Source of the DNA: Terasakiispira papahanaumokuakeensis
GTDB lineage: Bacteria; Pseudomonadota; Gammaproteobacteria; Pseudomonadales; Halomonadaceae
Assembly: GCF_001709345.1 (NCBI RefSeq)
Contig: NZ_MDTQ01000001.1
Location: forward strand, 2,989,980 to 3,053,979
Direction: 5' to 3'
Length of the DNA: 64,000 nt
Positions 54,513 through 63,851 of the stretch are shown here, one piece after another. The position numbers were made by a program, and so were the translations under genes. The notes beneath the pieces are model-generated. The model did not search any database. It was not told where the DNA came from and saw nothing but the letters and a program-made list of their open reading frames with translations. Positions within the stretch are counted from its first letter, which is position 1, and each line of letters begins with the position of its first letter.

Positions 54513-55430
54513 ATGAATCGCTTTAGTCCCCGTGCGCTGGAATACCTCAATGCCATCGACCGTTTTGGTACGCTTCGTAAAGCAGCGGTGCGCTTAAGCG
54601 TTGATCCGTCTGCAATCAGTCGCCTACTTTCTCAGCTTGAACAAGACGTCGGCATGCCCGTTTGGGAAAGGCGCCCACCTCACGCCCAGATCACACCAGC
54701 AGGTCGCGAGTTACTGGATTACTATCGACAAATGCAATCCAGTGAAGAAGCCACCTTATCGCGCTTGAATGCATTACAGAACCTTAATCAGGGGAAAGTC
54801 AGCTTAGCCGTAGGCGAAGGCTTTATTGCCGATCTCATTTCTCAGCCTCTTCAGAATTTTCTCGCAGAATATCCGGGAATCGAGCTGAGCATTGAGATGG
54901 CTGGCGCCAGTGAAGCTCTCAGGCTTATCGAGAGTTTCCAGATCGACTTTGCCATCACCTACGCCTCAACCGAAGCGCCTTTTTTGCACACCCATGTTGA
55001 AATAGATCAACCATTAAACCTGATCGTGCCACCTGGGCATCCGCTGGGACAAAGTGCCGGGCCCGTTGATTTCCGAGAAACCGCTGATTTTCCCAGCGCC
55101 TTGATTGATCGCTCAACCGGCATGGGCCGATTGATCAGCACCATGGAAGAAGTGACTCGAACATCATTGATGCCAAAATTACGCACCAATTCGGTTTCAG
55201 TCTTAAAAAATTTTGTGACATCAGGTATCGGCATCAGTTTTATGCCCAGCTTGACGGTTCATGATGAGATCGAAGCCGGCCTGATTCAGGCGCTACCGAT
55301 TGATCACAGCATCATGCAGAGCGCCCAAGCCCGACTGGTCAGCCACAATCAAAGAGAGCCCACACTCGCGGCTCAAACGCTAATGCAGTACCTCCATCAC
55401 AATATGCAATTCCTGCGCCGCACCATGTAG
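54513..55430 (+). CDS. LysR-family transcriptional regulator
   Basis: A 305-residue protein with a helix-turn-helix at residues 5-65 (ALEYLNAIDRFGTLRKAAVRLSVDPSAISRLLSQLEQDVG) and a LysR effector domain (VSLAVGEGFIADLI, PPGHPLGQSAGPV, VTSGIGISFMPSL). It stands just upstream of and on the same strand as a TRAP transporter and a VanX-like gene, so it is their likely regulator. The first two residues of the domain follow the ATG closely. The effector is probably the imported substrate. Confidence 0.9.
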   Translation: MNRFSPRALEYLNAIDRFGTLRKAAVRLSVDPSAISRLLSQLEQDVGMPVWERRPPHAQITPAGRELLDYYRQMQSSEEATLSRLNALQNLNQGKVSLAVGEGFIADLISQPLQNFLAEYPGIELSIEMAGASEALRLIESFQIDFAITYASTEAPFLHTHVEIDQPLNLIVPPGHPLGQSAGPVDFRETADFPSALIDRSTGMGRLISTMEEVTRTSLMPKLRTNSVSVLKNFVTSGIGISFMPSLTVHDEIEAGLIQALPIDHSIMQSAQARLVSHNQREPTLAAQTLMQYLHHNMQFLRRTM

Positions 55431-55478
55431 GTCAATAGAAGATGGAACTAATATGCTGATTCAACGCAAAAGCGTCAC

Positions 55479-55514
55479 GTCATGATGACATAATAGCAAC
55501 ACCTGCAACATTGC
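55479..55514. promoter_or_regulatory. Inverted repeats upstream of dctP
   Basis: GTCATGATGAC (55479-55489) and GCAA-N11-TTGC (55496-55514) lie 106-141 bp before the TRAP binding-protein start, where a LysR operator would be expected. The assignment is positional only. Confidence 0.3.
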
Positions 55515-55619
55515 AGAGTCAACATCACAACAACTAGTGTATGAGTGGGTGATGCAAGGACGTCACCAGGCGAAGGACCCCTCCGATTAAGGATAAACTC
55601 CAGAAGAGACGATAATAAT

Positions 55620-56645
55620 ATGCAACTGAAGAATAGCCTCAAGCAACGCGTTCTACGCAACATGGCACTGACGGTTGGCGGTATGCTGACCGCATTAAGT
55701 GTTCAAGCTCAAACGATCAACCTGAGCTATAACGGTGCACCTGATGCGGATAAAAATGCCGTTCACATGTTCGCCAGTAACTTCAAAAAACTGGTTGAAG
55801 ACAAAACGAACGGCGACCTGGAAATCAAACTGTACCCCAACAGCATGCTGGGAGAAGAGCAGGAGCGTATGGAGCAGGTGATGTACACCCCCAGCCTCAA
55901 CGTCGCCTCTTTTGCCGGAATTGCCCCCCAGTTCCCGGAAATTTATGTCAGCGCCATCCCCTTCATGTTTAATGACTTCAGCGCTGCACATCGTTTCTTT
56001 GATGAAGGGGACTACTGGAAACAAGCCCAAACAACCTGGCGTGAGCGCACAGGCACAGAGCTGCTGTCTGTTGTCGAAGAAGGAGGCTTCCTGGCTTTTA
56101 CCAACAACCAACGCCAGATTAAAAGCCCTGCAGATTTCGATGGTCTCCGCTTCCGTGCGATGGATCCCAGCCAAGTAGCGCTTTATGAATCTTTCGGCGC
56201 ATCAGGCACACCGATCCCCTGGACTGAAGTCTATATGGCGCTGAAAACCGGTGTGGCCGATGGTCAAATGAATCCGCCGATGTACATCATCATGGGCAGC
56301 CTGTACGAAGTGCAGAAATACATGACCCTGGCCAATATTCAGTACTCAGATCAGTTTCTGGTGGCCAATGGCGATCTACTCAAGAATCTAAGCGATGAGC
56401 AACGCACCGCTTTAGAAGATGCTGCGCGCCAAGCGACTGAAATGAACCGTAAGGCTGTTGAGGCGGAAGTTGAAAACCGCATCACCTACCTGAAAGATCA
56501 AGGCATGGAAGTCTATACCCCAAATAAAGAAGAGATGGCACAGTTCCAGCAAGTGGGACAACCGTCTTATCTGAAATGGCTGAAAGAGCAAAATATCGAC
56601 TCCAGCTGGATTGATACTGCATTGGAAGATGCTGGCCTGCGTTAA
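55620..56645 (+). CDS. TRAP transporter substrate-binding protein (DctP)
   Basis: A 341-residue periplasmic protein with a signal peptide (MALTVGGMLTALSVQAQT) and the DctP fold: EIKLYPNSMLGEEQERMEQV, the ligand-binding Arg region FDGLRFRAMDPSQVALYESFGASGTPIPWTEVYMALKTGVADGQ. Members bind carboxylates with that Arg. An upstream frame begins at 55545, but the ATG at 55620 starts right at the signal peptide with AGAAGAGA before it. A strong hairpin separates it from the permease genes. Confidence 0.92.
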   Translation: MQLKNSLKQRVLRNMALTVGGMLTALSVQAQTINLSYNGAPDADKNAVHMFASNFKKLVEDKTNGDLEIKLYPNSMLGEEQERMEQVMYTPSLNVASFAGIAPQFPEIYVSAIPFMFNDFSAAHRFFDEGDYWKQAQTTWRERTGTELLSVVEEGGFLAFTNNQRQIKSPADFDGLRFRAMDPSQVALYESFGASGTPIPWTEVYMALKTGVADGQMNPPMYIIMGSLYEVQKYMTLANIQYSDQFLVANGDLLKNLSDEQRTALEDAARQATEMNRKAVEAEVENRITYLKDQGMEVYTPNKEEMAQFQQVGQPSYLKWLKEQNIDSSWIDTALEDAGLR

Positions 56646-56691
56646 TCCATTTTGGCTGAGTCAATGGACGAAGCCCTATGGATAAGGCCAT

Positions 56692-56750
56692 GCAGATATG
56701 CCCCGCTCATCAAGTCATTGAGCCTTGGCAGCGGGGCAATATCTGCCATT
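56692..56750 (+). terminator. Attenuator hairpin between dctP and dctQM
   Basis: Bases 56692-56707 pair with 56730-56746 through 16 base pairs with a single bulged A, a 22-base loop and a CATTTT tail. This would keep the binding protein more abundant than the permease, as is common in TRAP operons. Confidence 0.8.
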
Positions 56751-56829
56751 TTAGCGCCCTTGATACCGGTTCGACCCTTTAATCGTAACGCCTTCGTCCT
56801 CGGCAAACGTTTGACCACGTTGCCCTACA

Positions 56830-57327
56830 ATGAGATTCGACACCATGCTCCGCCTTTTACGACTCCGACTGGGAAAACTCCTAATCGGCGTGGCCAGCGT
56901 GATGCTCGCCGTTAATATTGCGGTTTTGCTTTATGGCGTCTTGGCCCGCTATTTAATTGGACATTCACCCATTTGGATGGATGAGCTTTCCCGTTACCTC
57001 ACCATCTCGACGGTGTTGTTCAGTGCCGGCTTTGTCTGGCAGATCGATGAACATATGCGCGTTGCTTTTTTAGAGCGCAAACTCCCGGGCAAAGCACGCG
57101 CCTGTTTGGAAACTTACCTGTGGTTAGTCACGGTACTGCTCTGCGGTTACGCTGCTTGGGTCAGCCTGCACTATGCCTTGTCCTTGACCCACTTTAAAAC
57201 CTTAGGCCTAGGCGTCAGCAAGATGATCCCGATGCTGTCACTGCCCGTCGGCTTCACCTGCCTGACGCTGCTTAGCCTTATACAACCGCCCTGGAGTGAA
57301 CGCCCCATGTCTGAGACGGGAGACTGA
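56830..57327 (+). CDS. TRAP transporter small permease (DctQ)
   Basis: A 165-residue protein with four membrane helices: IGVASVMLAVNIAVLLYGVLARY, MDELSRYLTISTVLFSAGF (the conserved Trp-x-Glu-like region reads WMDELSR), LWLVTVLLCGYAAWVSL and VGFTCLTLLSLI. It partners DctM. The ribosome site is weak; an in-frame ATG at 56845 is an alternative. The stop is 2 bp before the dctM start. Confidence 0.9.
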   Translation: MRFDTMLRLLRLRLGKLLIGVASVMLAVNIAVLLYGVLARYLIGHSPIWMDELSRYLTISTVLFSAGFVWQIDEHMRVAFLERKLPGKARACLETYLWLVTVLLCGYAAWVSLHYALSLTHFKTLGLGVSKMIPMLSLPVGFTCLTLLSLIQPPWSERPMSETGD

Positions 57328-57329
57328 CC

Positions 57330-58607
57330 ATGCTTTTGGCCATGTTTGCGACTTTTTTGATTCATGTCCTGATCGGTTTGCCGCTTTTTCTGGCCCTGAT
57401 CTCAACCGCCATTGTCGGTTTCTCCTTTATCGACTTATCGCTGCTACCCCGGATGCTGCCCCAACAGTTCTTCGGGGGCATTGATGCGTTTTCCCTCATG
57501 GCCATTCCCCTCTTCGTACTGGCGGGGACGTTAATGAATGCGACCGGCATGACCGAACGGCTCATGACCCTGGCACGCGCCATGGTTGGTCACCTAAGAG
57601 GAGGACTGGGCTATGTCAACGTCGTCTCCAGCGTCTTCTTTGCCGGGGTCAATGGCTCCGCCGTGGCCGATACCTCAGCGCTAGGCTCATTGTTGGTCCC
57701 AGCGATGCGTAAAGAAGGCTATTCAACCTCTTATGCCGCTGGGCTCACCGCTGGCAGCTCCTTGATCGGCCCGATCATTCCCCCCAGCATCTTCATGATT
57801 CTATATGCCTCGCTCACGAACACCTCCGTAGGTGATCTGTTCTTGGCAGGCGTCATTCCAGGTTTGCTGTTAGGGCTGGCCTTTATGATCATGAACTGGG
57901 TTCACGTTCGCCGTCACGGGATTACCGCAACAGGTGAAAAACCGACGCCACTGAAGGTCATTAAAGCGGTGTGGGGCGCACTGCCCGCTTTAATCGCGCC
58001 ATTTTTGATTGTCTTTGGAATTGTGCTGGGGTTTGTCACACCCACCGAGTCAGGCGTTTTAATCGTCACCTATGTTGCTCTGCTGGGCCTGATTAACCGT
58101 GAGCTATCGCTCAAACGGCTCTGGCAAGCACTCGGAGAAACGGCACGACTGACCTCTGCCATCTTCATGATCATGGCTGCAGCTTCGGTCGTCAGTTGGT
58201 TATTGTCTTATGCTCAGGTGCCCGCTCAATTTGCGATGATGCTGACCCCCTTCACCGATAATCCCTTACTGATTCTGGTGATGCTCAGCTTGATTACCTT
58301 TGTCACAGGCATGTTCATGGAAGAAGTCTCAGCGCTGATGCTGCTGACGCCGATTTTCCTGCCGATTGCGACTCAGGCCGGTATTGATCCGATTCACCTG
58401 GGCATCATCATTACGCTCAACATCACCATCGCGCTGATCACGCCGCCTATGGGCGCTTGTGTCTTTGTCGCGGCGGCCGTCAGTCGACTGGAAATCACCA
58501 CACTGTTTCGCACAATTTGGCCTTTCGTACTGGTGGCCATCGCGGTGCTCGGATTGCTGATTTTAATGCCGGAAATGGTGCTGTTTCTTCCTAATCTTAT
58601 GAGTTAA
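57330..58607 (+). CDS. TRAP transporter large permease (DctM)
   Basis: A 425-residue protein with 12 hydrophobic helices: MAIPLFVLAGTLMNATGMTERLM, GSAVADTSALGSLLVPAM, GLTAGSSLIGPIIPPSIFMILYA and LNITIALITPPMGACVFVAAAV are DctM landmarks. It imports the substrate with Na+. GGGAGA precedes the ATG. Six bases before the VanX-like gene, so the three are cotranscribed. Confidence 0.95.
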   Translation: MLLAMFATFLIHVLIGLPLFLALISTAIVGFSFIDLSLLPRMLPQQFFGGIDAFSLMAIPLFVLAGTLMNATGMTERLMTLARAMVGHLRGGLGYVNVVSSVFFAGVNGSAVADTSALGSLLVPAMRKEGYSTSYAAGLTAGSSLIGPIIPPSIFMILYASLTNTSVGDLFLAGVIPGLLLGLAFMIMNWVHVRRHGITATGEKPTPLKVIKAVWGALPALIAPFLIVFGIVLGFVTPTESGVLIVTYVALLGLINRELSLKRLWQALGETARLTSAIFMIMAAASVVSWLLSYAQVPAQFAMMLTPFTDNPLLILVMLSLITFVTGMFMEEVSALMLLTPIFLPIATQAGIDPIHLGIIITLNITIALITPPMGACVFVAAAVSRLEITTLFRTIWPFVLVAIAVLGLLILMPEMVLFLPNLMS

Positions 58608-58612
58608 TTGAA

Positions 58613-59404
58613 ATGTCTTTAAGTTCACGACCCATGACTGATTTACCGATCCCGGACCTACCGGTGCCGGATTGGCAAACCATCAGCCAGATCCCGATTC
58701 ATGAATCGGCCGAAGCATTTCAAGCGATCAGTCTATCGCCTAAAATCCGCACTTGGCCGGCTTACTTTAAAATGGGTATTGCCCATACGATGCCAGAATG
58801 CTATATCCGCGAAGGCGTCTATCAGCGCCTGCTGGAAGCCACACGTTACTTGCCTGATCATCTGACACTGGTGGTACTTGACGGCTGGCGCCCGTTTAAA
58901 GTTCAGCAATTTCTTTATGAGACCTTTTTAGCCCTGCTATCCGAAGCCCAGCCCGATTGGGATGAGGCACAGCGAATTGCTCAAGCACGCCAACTGGTCT
59001 CGCCGCCCAGCATAGACCCTAAAGCCCCAAGCCCCCATGTCACCGGCGGCTCCATTGATGTCACCTTAATGGATGCTGACGGCTGCTTATTGAACATGGG
59101 CACCTTGTTTGATGAGGCCAGCCCTTTAGCATTCAGTGCGGCCTTCGAAGGTCGTGATGACTTGACCGCAACCCAGCAAGAGGCTCGCGATCATCGGCGT
59201 TTGCTCTATCACGCCATGCGACAGGCCGGCTTCACAAACTTGCCGACTGAATGGTGGCACTACGACTACGGCAACCAAATGTGGGCCTGGCACCGTCTAG
59301 AGGCAGGTGAAATCAATGCGGAATCAGCTCAAGCCCACTACGGCGTCAGCCATCCTCATACCTTGGAGTACATGTGGCGCTCACAACTTGGGCTGCCCCA
59401 CTAA
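58613..59404 (+). CDS. VanX-like D-Ala-D-Ala dipeptidase (M15 family)
   Basis: A 263-residue zinc dipeptidase with the VanX site: VVLDGWRPFKVQQ (Arg), SPHVTGGSIDVTLMD (first His and Asp) and EWWHYDYGNQMWA (catalytic Glu and second His). VanX and DdpX cut D-Ala-D-Ala. The start may also be Met8 (MTDLPIPDLP). There is no signal peptide, so it acts in the cytoplasm on imported dipeptide. It is the last gene of a TRAP operon, an uncommon partner: the E. coli homologue DdpX sits with an ABC transporter (DdpABCDF). Confidence 0.9.
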   Translation: MSLSSRPMTDLPIPDLPVPDWQTISQIPIHESAEAFQAISLSPKIRTWPAYFKMGIAHTMPECYIREGVYQRLLEATRYLPDHLTLVVLDGWRPFKVQQFLYETFLALLSEAQPDWDEAQRIAQARQLVSPPSIDPKAPSPHVTGGSIDVTLMDADGCLLNMGTLFDEASPLAFSAAFEGRDDLTATQQEARDHRRLLYHAMRQAGFTNLPTEWWHYDYGNQMWAWHRLEAGEINAESAQAHYGVSHPHTLEYMWRSQLGLPH

Positions 59405-59464
59405 ACTGAGCTCCCTTAACCGGTCCAGGGATTGACCGGTTAACTCACCATGATTCGCTCAGCC

Positions 59465-60454
59465 CTACAAAGTAGATTGGCGCTCTTCCCGTGGCGGATA
59501 ACCAAAGTGATTGCGATAGCGGGTCGTAAAGTGTGATGCACTGGTAAAGCCCACCCGAAGCGCCACCTCACCAATAGACCAAGCAGTCTCTCGGAGCAAA
59601 CGCTGGGCTTGCTGTAAACGCAGATTTAAATAATAGCGTGATGGCATCGCATCCAGATGTTGACGAAATAAGCGCTCCAGTTGACGCCGAGAAATACCTA
59701 AATGGTGAGCCAGCTCATCGGCTGATAAGGGCTCACTGATATTCGCTTCCATCATCGCGACAGCATCACGGAGATGAATCGGCGCATGGCTTAACCGTGC
59801 TTTCAACGGCACATGCTGAGGCTCATCGGGTAAGCGAATACGCTCCATCACAAAATGCTCGGAAATACTGGCCGCCATCGATTTACCATAACGAGCGCCA
59901 ATCCAAGTCACCATCATATCCATAGAGGCCGTCCCCCCCCCACAGGTCATGCGTTGCCGGTCCAGCTCGAACAAGTTACGCGTCACAATAACCTTTGGGT
60001 AAGTTTCGCCAAAATGATCTGCGCGCTGCCAATGTAATGCTGCCCGATAACCATCTAACAAACCGGCTTCGGCCAAAGGTTGAGTCCCCGTGGCGATCCC
60101 ACCCAACATCACACCGGACCGGGCTTGCTGACGCAACCAGTTAAATAAAGCGGTCGCATCAGTCGACTGACGATAACGCCCTCCGACCACCATCAGCACA
60201 TCCAACGGCGTATGAAAAGCATGAATGGAGCAGCATGGCTGAACCGCCAAAGGGGTTGAACTGTCGACTGGCAAGTGCCGCGCCTCTTCAAGCGGGGCTT
60301 CATCTTGCGTCAGTGCCTGAATACGATAAAGCGGTCGGCCGGCTAATTCATTCGCGACCTGGAGGGGTTCTAACGCACAAGCAAGCGCCAGCATCGAAAA
60401 GCCGGGCAGTAGCAAAAAACCAATATGAGTCGTGTCGAGCGTCGGAGTCTCCAC
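59465..60454 (-). CDS. GlxA/ArgR-type AraC-family regulator
   Basis: A 329-residue protein with an amidotransferase-like N-terminal domain (IGFLLLPGFSMLALACALEPLQVAN, GGIATGTQPLAEAGLLDGYRAALHW; the usual nucleophile Cys is replaced here by Thr or Ala) and an AraC domain (LAHHLGISRRQLERLFRQHL, WSIGEVALRVGFTSASHFTTRYRNHFGYPP). This closely follows the pattern of Pseudomonas ArgR and of GbdR/CdhR. It lies 5 kb from the aru genes and could control arginine breakdown, but that is only inferred from similarity. Confidence 0.85.
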   Translation of the reverse strand: METPTLDTTHIGFLLLPGFSMLALACALEPLQVANELAGRPLYRIQALTQDEAPLEEARHLPVDSSTPLAVQPCCSIHAFHTPLDVLMVVGGRYRQSTDATALFNWLRQQARSGVMLGGIATGTQPLAEAGLLDGYRAALHWQRADHFGETYPKVIVTRNLFELDRQRMTCGGGTASMDMMVTWIGARYGKSMAASISEHFVMERIRLPDEPQHVPLKARLSHAPIHLRDAVAMMEANISEPLSADELAHHLGISRRQLERLFRQHLDAMPSRYYLNLRLQQAQRLLRETAWSIGEVALRVGFTSASHFTTRYRNHFGYPPREERQSTL

Positions 60455-60488
60455 GGCATTGGCCTTACTCTGTATTGAATGGAAAAAA

Positions 60489-60549
60489 GATGGCCGAGGG
60501 CTTTAATAACGGAAACGTCACACGACGTTCACTCAAGCGCTCGGCCATC
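60489..60549 (-). terminator. Nested inverted repeats after fabV
   Basis: GATGGCCGAG (60489-60498) pairs with CTCGGCCATC (60540-60549), enclosing AACGTC (60514) / GACGTT (60524). On the minus strand it follows fabV by 34 bp. No T run is obvious. Confidence 0.45.
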
Positions 60550-60583
60550 CATTACGACCGTTGAGAACAACGGCCATTCACTT

Positions 60584-61786
60584 TTAAATGGATTCGGGCT
60601 CAAAGCCCACATCAGGATTCACATCGGCTTCATAGTCAATATCATCACGGTCAAAGCCAAATAGCTTGAGAAACTCATGCTTATAACCTGCATAATCCGT
60701 TAACTCAAACAGATTGTCAGAGGTTACATCCGCCCATAACGCTTTGCAGGCTTCTTGTACATCGTCACGCAGCTCCCGATCATCCATCCGCAAGCGGCCG
60801 GCTTCATCCAGATCCATCGGCTGGCCGTCTGCACGATACAACTGCGTTGCGAACAAGCGATTGAGTTGCTCGATGGTGCCTTCGTGCAGCCCTTTTTCTT
60901 TCATGACCTTATAAACCAACGCGATATATAACGGCATGACAGGAATCGCGGCTGAAGCCTGAGTCACCACAGACTTCAACACCGCCACATTGGCACTACC
61001 ACCTTCCGGCGCCAACTTATCGTTCAGAACCTTCGCGGCGCGATCAAGGTCTTCTTTCGCTTTACCCAAGGCCCCGTGCCAATAAATCGGCCAAGTCATT
61101 TCAGTGCCGATATAGCTGAACGCCACGGTGCGTGCACCTTTGGCCAGAACACCGGCCTCACCCAGCGCCTGCATCCACAGTTCCCAATCTTCGCCACCCA
61201 TGACCTCGATCGTGTCTTGGATTTCCTGCTCAGTAGCGGGTTCAACTTCAGCTTTAATAATTTGGTCTTTATTGGTATCAATCGCAGTTGAACGATAAGT
61301 CTCACCAATAGGCTTGAGAACAGAGCGCTTCAACTCACCTGAATCCGGCAGTTTGCGGACAGGAGAAGCCAGCGAGTAAACCACGAGGTCGACCTCTCCT
61401 AAATCCTGCTGAATCAGCTCAACCGCTTTAGCGCGCATCTCGTGAGAAAAAGCATCGCCATTAATCGACTTGGCATACAGTCCCGCTTCTTGCGCCGCTT
61501 GCTCGAAAGCCCAGCTGTTGTAATACCCGGCGGTCCCTGGTTTACGCTCAGTGCCCGGCTTTTCCAAGTAAACCCCTAACGTGGCGGCCTGGTAGCCGAA
61601 AGCAGCCGTAATACGGGCGGCCAAGCCATAACCGGAAGATGCACCAATCACCAGGACTTTTTTAGGCCCTTGACCGGAAAATGCTTGCTGACGAGTGACC
61701 GCGACCTGCTCCGCGACATTCAGCTGACATCCGGTGGGATGGGTCGTGGTACAGATAAAACCGCGATACTTAGGCTTAATGATCAT
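60584..61786 (-). CDS. fabV: FabV, trans-2-enoyl-ACP/CoA reductase
   Basis: A 400-residue enoyl reductase. The NADH site is [21 protein letters not shown], and the catalytic pair is Tyr-x8-Lys in [34 protein letters not shown] and DFxLF-like [21 protein letters not shown] match FabV. It completes the fatty-acid elongation cycle and is insensitive to triclosan. The frame runs to 61834, but the ATG at 61786 has AGAGG upstream and gives the family start. It stands alone. A 310-bp spacer separates it from ydjM, where a LexA box is found. Confidence 0.96.
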   Translation of the reverse strand: MIIKPKYRGFICTTTHPTGCQLNVAEQVAVTRQQAFSGQGPKKVLVIGASSGYGLAARITAAFGYQAATLGVYLEKPGTERKPGTAGYYNSWAFEQAAQEAGLYAKSINGDAFSHEMRAKAVELIQQDLGEVDLVVYSLASPVRKLPDSGELKRSVLKPIGETYRSTAIDTNKDQIIKAEVEPATEQEIQDTIEVMGGEDWELWMQALGEAGVLAKGARTVAFSYIGTEMTWPIYWHGALGKAKEDLDRAAKVLNDKLAPEGGSANVAVLKSVVTQASAAIPVMPLYIALVYKVMKEKGLHEGTIEQLNRLFATQLYRADGQPMDLDEAGRLRMDDRELRDDVQEACKALWADVTSDNLFELTDYAGYKHEFLKLFGFDRDDIDYEADVNPDVGFEPESI

Positions 61787-62014
61787 CCTTTGGCCTCTTG
61801 AGTCTGGCGATGCAAAATCTGCCAGGTCAACCAACCTGACATACGTCGTAATGAAAGAATCTGGCCGCGCATTATATCAAGACCGACGCCTTATGGGGCC
61901 TTCCGATTCAAGATAGCCATTTTAAGCAGTCTACATTCAATGGTCTTTCCTCACTCAGACCGCGACCCATACCCCGATGGGAGTGAAATCACCGCGTTGG
62001 CATGCGATCAACAC

Positions 62015-62040
62015 TTGACATGCTCTGTATTTTTATACAG
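62015..62040 (+). promoter_or_regulatory. LexA (SOS) box overlapping a sigma70 promoter
   Basis: CTGT-ATTTTTAT-ACAG at 62025-62040 is a perfect CTGT-N8-ACAG LexA site, and TTGACA at 62015-62020 supplies a perfect -35 hexamer just before it. The -10 would lie near 62038-62046. It is 57 bp before the ydjM-like start, so LexA would repress that gene. Confidence 0.88.
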
Positions 62041-62096
62041 TTTATGAAGCGCTCACAATTACCACTATTACCATACTGATCAAGGACTTAGCCTTA

Positions 62097-62810
62097 ATGG
62101 CCAATTTTGCCACTCATGTCGGCACTGCCGCAGTGCTCGGCGCAATAGGCGCCACCAGCCTAATGTTTCTAGGCACAGTAACACCAGCAGTCGCCATCGG
62201 CCTATTCATACTGACCATCGTGGGCACCATGTTACCGGATGTCGACGTGGATCATGCACGTCCCGTTAGGTGGCTGTTTACTTTCATGGCATTGGCGGGC
62301 ACCTTACTGGCGGTTTATATCACCCTACCAGAAGCGCCACCAGGCTGGGCCTTCTGGCGCACCACTCCACGCCCTGGTTGGCAAGTCGCTGTTGCGGGGA
62401 TTTGTACATTTTTAACCATCCGCTATCCCTTGGCCTATGGATTCCAAAAACTGACCGTTCATCGAGGCGTCTGGCACAGCCTACTATTCGGTAGCGTGTT
62501 ATCACTCGGGTGGGTCACTTTGGCCAGCCAAGGGCTTCAGGTCACTCCGGCCATTGCCTGGTTACAAGGGGCAAGCGTCATGGTCGGTTTTTTAATCCAC
62601 TTGATCCTGGATGAACTCTATAGTGTCGATTTAGAAGGCGCTCGGCTGAAGCGCTCTTTTGGCACCGCATTCAAGCTAGGGATGCCCGATCAACCGTGGG
62701 TCAACCTGCTATTGGTCGCCACAATCGCCGCACTCGTCTGGTGGTTGCCTTCTCCAGAAGCCCTCATTGATCTATTTCAGCAGACTGAATGGGCCCGTCA
62801 AACACCTTGA
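62097..62810 (+). CDS. YdjM-like LexA-regulated inner-membrane metal-dependent hydrolase
   Basis: A 237-residue protein of COG1988 (DUF457): ATHVGTAAVLGAIGATS, TIVGTMLPDVDVDHARPVRW (Asp/His metal motif), TVHRGVWHSLLFGSVLSLGW (HRG-x-H-S) and LIHLILDELYSVDLEG. About five membrane helices. In E. coli YdjM is SOS-induced and is a membrane-bound metal-dependent hydrolase family member of unknown substrate. The LexA box upstream agrees. The stop overlaps the convergent LysR stop by 13 bp. Confidence 0.88.
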   Translation: MANFATHVGTAAVLGAIGATSLMFLGTVTPAVAIGLFILTIVGTMLPDVDVDHARPVRWLFTFMALAGTLLAVYITLPEAPPGWAFWRTTPRPGWQVAVAGICTFLTIRYPLAYGFQKLTVHRGVWHSLLFGSVLSLGWVTLASQGLQVTPAIAWLQGASVMVGFLIHLILDELYSVDLEGARLKRSFGTAFKLGMPDQPWVNLLLVATIAALVWWLPSPEALIDLFQQTEWARQTP

Positions 62811-63688
62811 GGAGGGTGCGCACGTAAGTGTTTCAGCAAGGCTTGTAACTTGCGCGAAGGCCGCCCAGGACTGTAAAACATTCCCACCTCAACAGGAGCT
62901 GGATGCCACCCCGGCAAACAAGCTTCTAACTCACCAGGGTGAACACTAAGATAACCCTCTGCCATATGGACAGGGAGCAATCCAATACCCTCGCCACGAC
63001 AAATCGCATCAACTTGAAGCACGACAGTATCGCTAGTTATCCGGCTATCAAAAGGAGGTAAAGTACAGGCCAAAGCATCCGGGTGATAAACATCCAGACC
63101 CTCCTTCACCATACCGATCATATCCACCCATTGATGTTGTAATAGTTCACGTGGATGCTCAGGCACACCATGTTGGAGACGGTAAGTGGATGAGGTATAA
63201 AAACCAAAAGACCATAGCGCCAATCGCTCGTGACGCCAGTGCTCAATGGGGGGCGGGCCAAGCCAAATCATAACATCAGCCTGTTCCAGTGTAGCGGGGG
63301 TAGCATGCCCTTGAATATGCATCCGAAGCCCTGGGTATCGCGCTAAAAAAGCGTTAGCTTCGCGCACGAGCCAACTTCTCAAAAAGACCTGATCCGCCAC
63401 CACCAACAGTTCACCGCTGATCGACTCAGTCAAGGATTCCAAAGCCTCTTGTCCTTGACTAGCGACTTCCAGAATTTGCCGACAGTAAACGCTAAATAAC
63501 TGTCCGGCCTCGGTCAATTGTAATCGATTGCCCTGGCGGACCACCAAAGACTGCCCTAGATCTGCTTCTAACTGCGACAAACGTCGGCTTAAAGTGGATT
63601 TAGGTTGAGCCAATCGTTCAGCAGCTGCCGTTAAGCTCCCGTAACGATACAACGCATCGAACGCTTTTAACGCCCCAAGATCATGCAC
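62798..63688 (-). CDS. LysR-family transcriptional regulator
   Basis: A 296-residue protein starting with GTG (GGAGG 5 bases upstream; no in-frame ATG nearby) and reading HDLGALKAFDALYRYGSLTAAAERLAQPKSTLSRRLSQLEADLG for the helix-turn-helix, then a LysR effector domain (VSGIGIG-like CRGEGIGLLPVHMAEG). It is divergent from a TonB-dependent receptor gene with 163 bp between them and may control it. Its downstream end overlaps ydjM by 13 bp. Confidence 0.9.
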   Translation of the reverse strand: MHDLGALKAFDALYRYGSLTAAAERLAQPKSTLSRRLSQLEADLGQSLVVRQGNRLQLTEAGQLFSVYCRQILEVASQGQEALESLTESISGELLVVADQVFLRSWLVREANAFLARYPGLRMHIQGHATPATLEQADVMIWLGPPPIEHWRHERLALWSFGFYTSSTYRLQHGVPEHPRELLQHQWVDMIGMVKEGLDVYHPDALACTLPPFDSRITSDTVVLQVDAICRGEGIGLLPVHMAEGYLSVHPGELEACLPGWHPAPVEVGMFYSPGRPSRKLQALLKHLRAHPPQGV

Positions 63689-63814
63689 TCGCCCCTCCTT
63701 TCCTCATATTGATAACCATTTTTATATCAAACGCCCCTATTGTTCCATATATGCAACATAGATTTCATGTTTTACCTCTTTAACAACAATTCAATATCAA
63801 TATCATACGCACAT

Positions 63815-63833
63815 GTTTTTAAGAATCATTATC
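63815..63833 (+). promoter_or_regulatory. Fur-like box before TonB-dependent receptor
   Basis: GTTTTTAAGAATCATTATC matches the Fur consensus at 14 of 19 positions with a perfect 10-base right half (AATCATTATC). It ends 18 bp before the receptor start, suggesting iron repression. A weaker similar stretch (TTGATAACCATTTTTATATC) lies at 63709-63728. Confidence 0.55.
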
Positions 63834-63851
63834 AAGTGATAAGGAAGCGTC

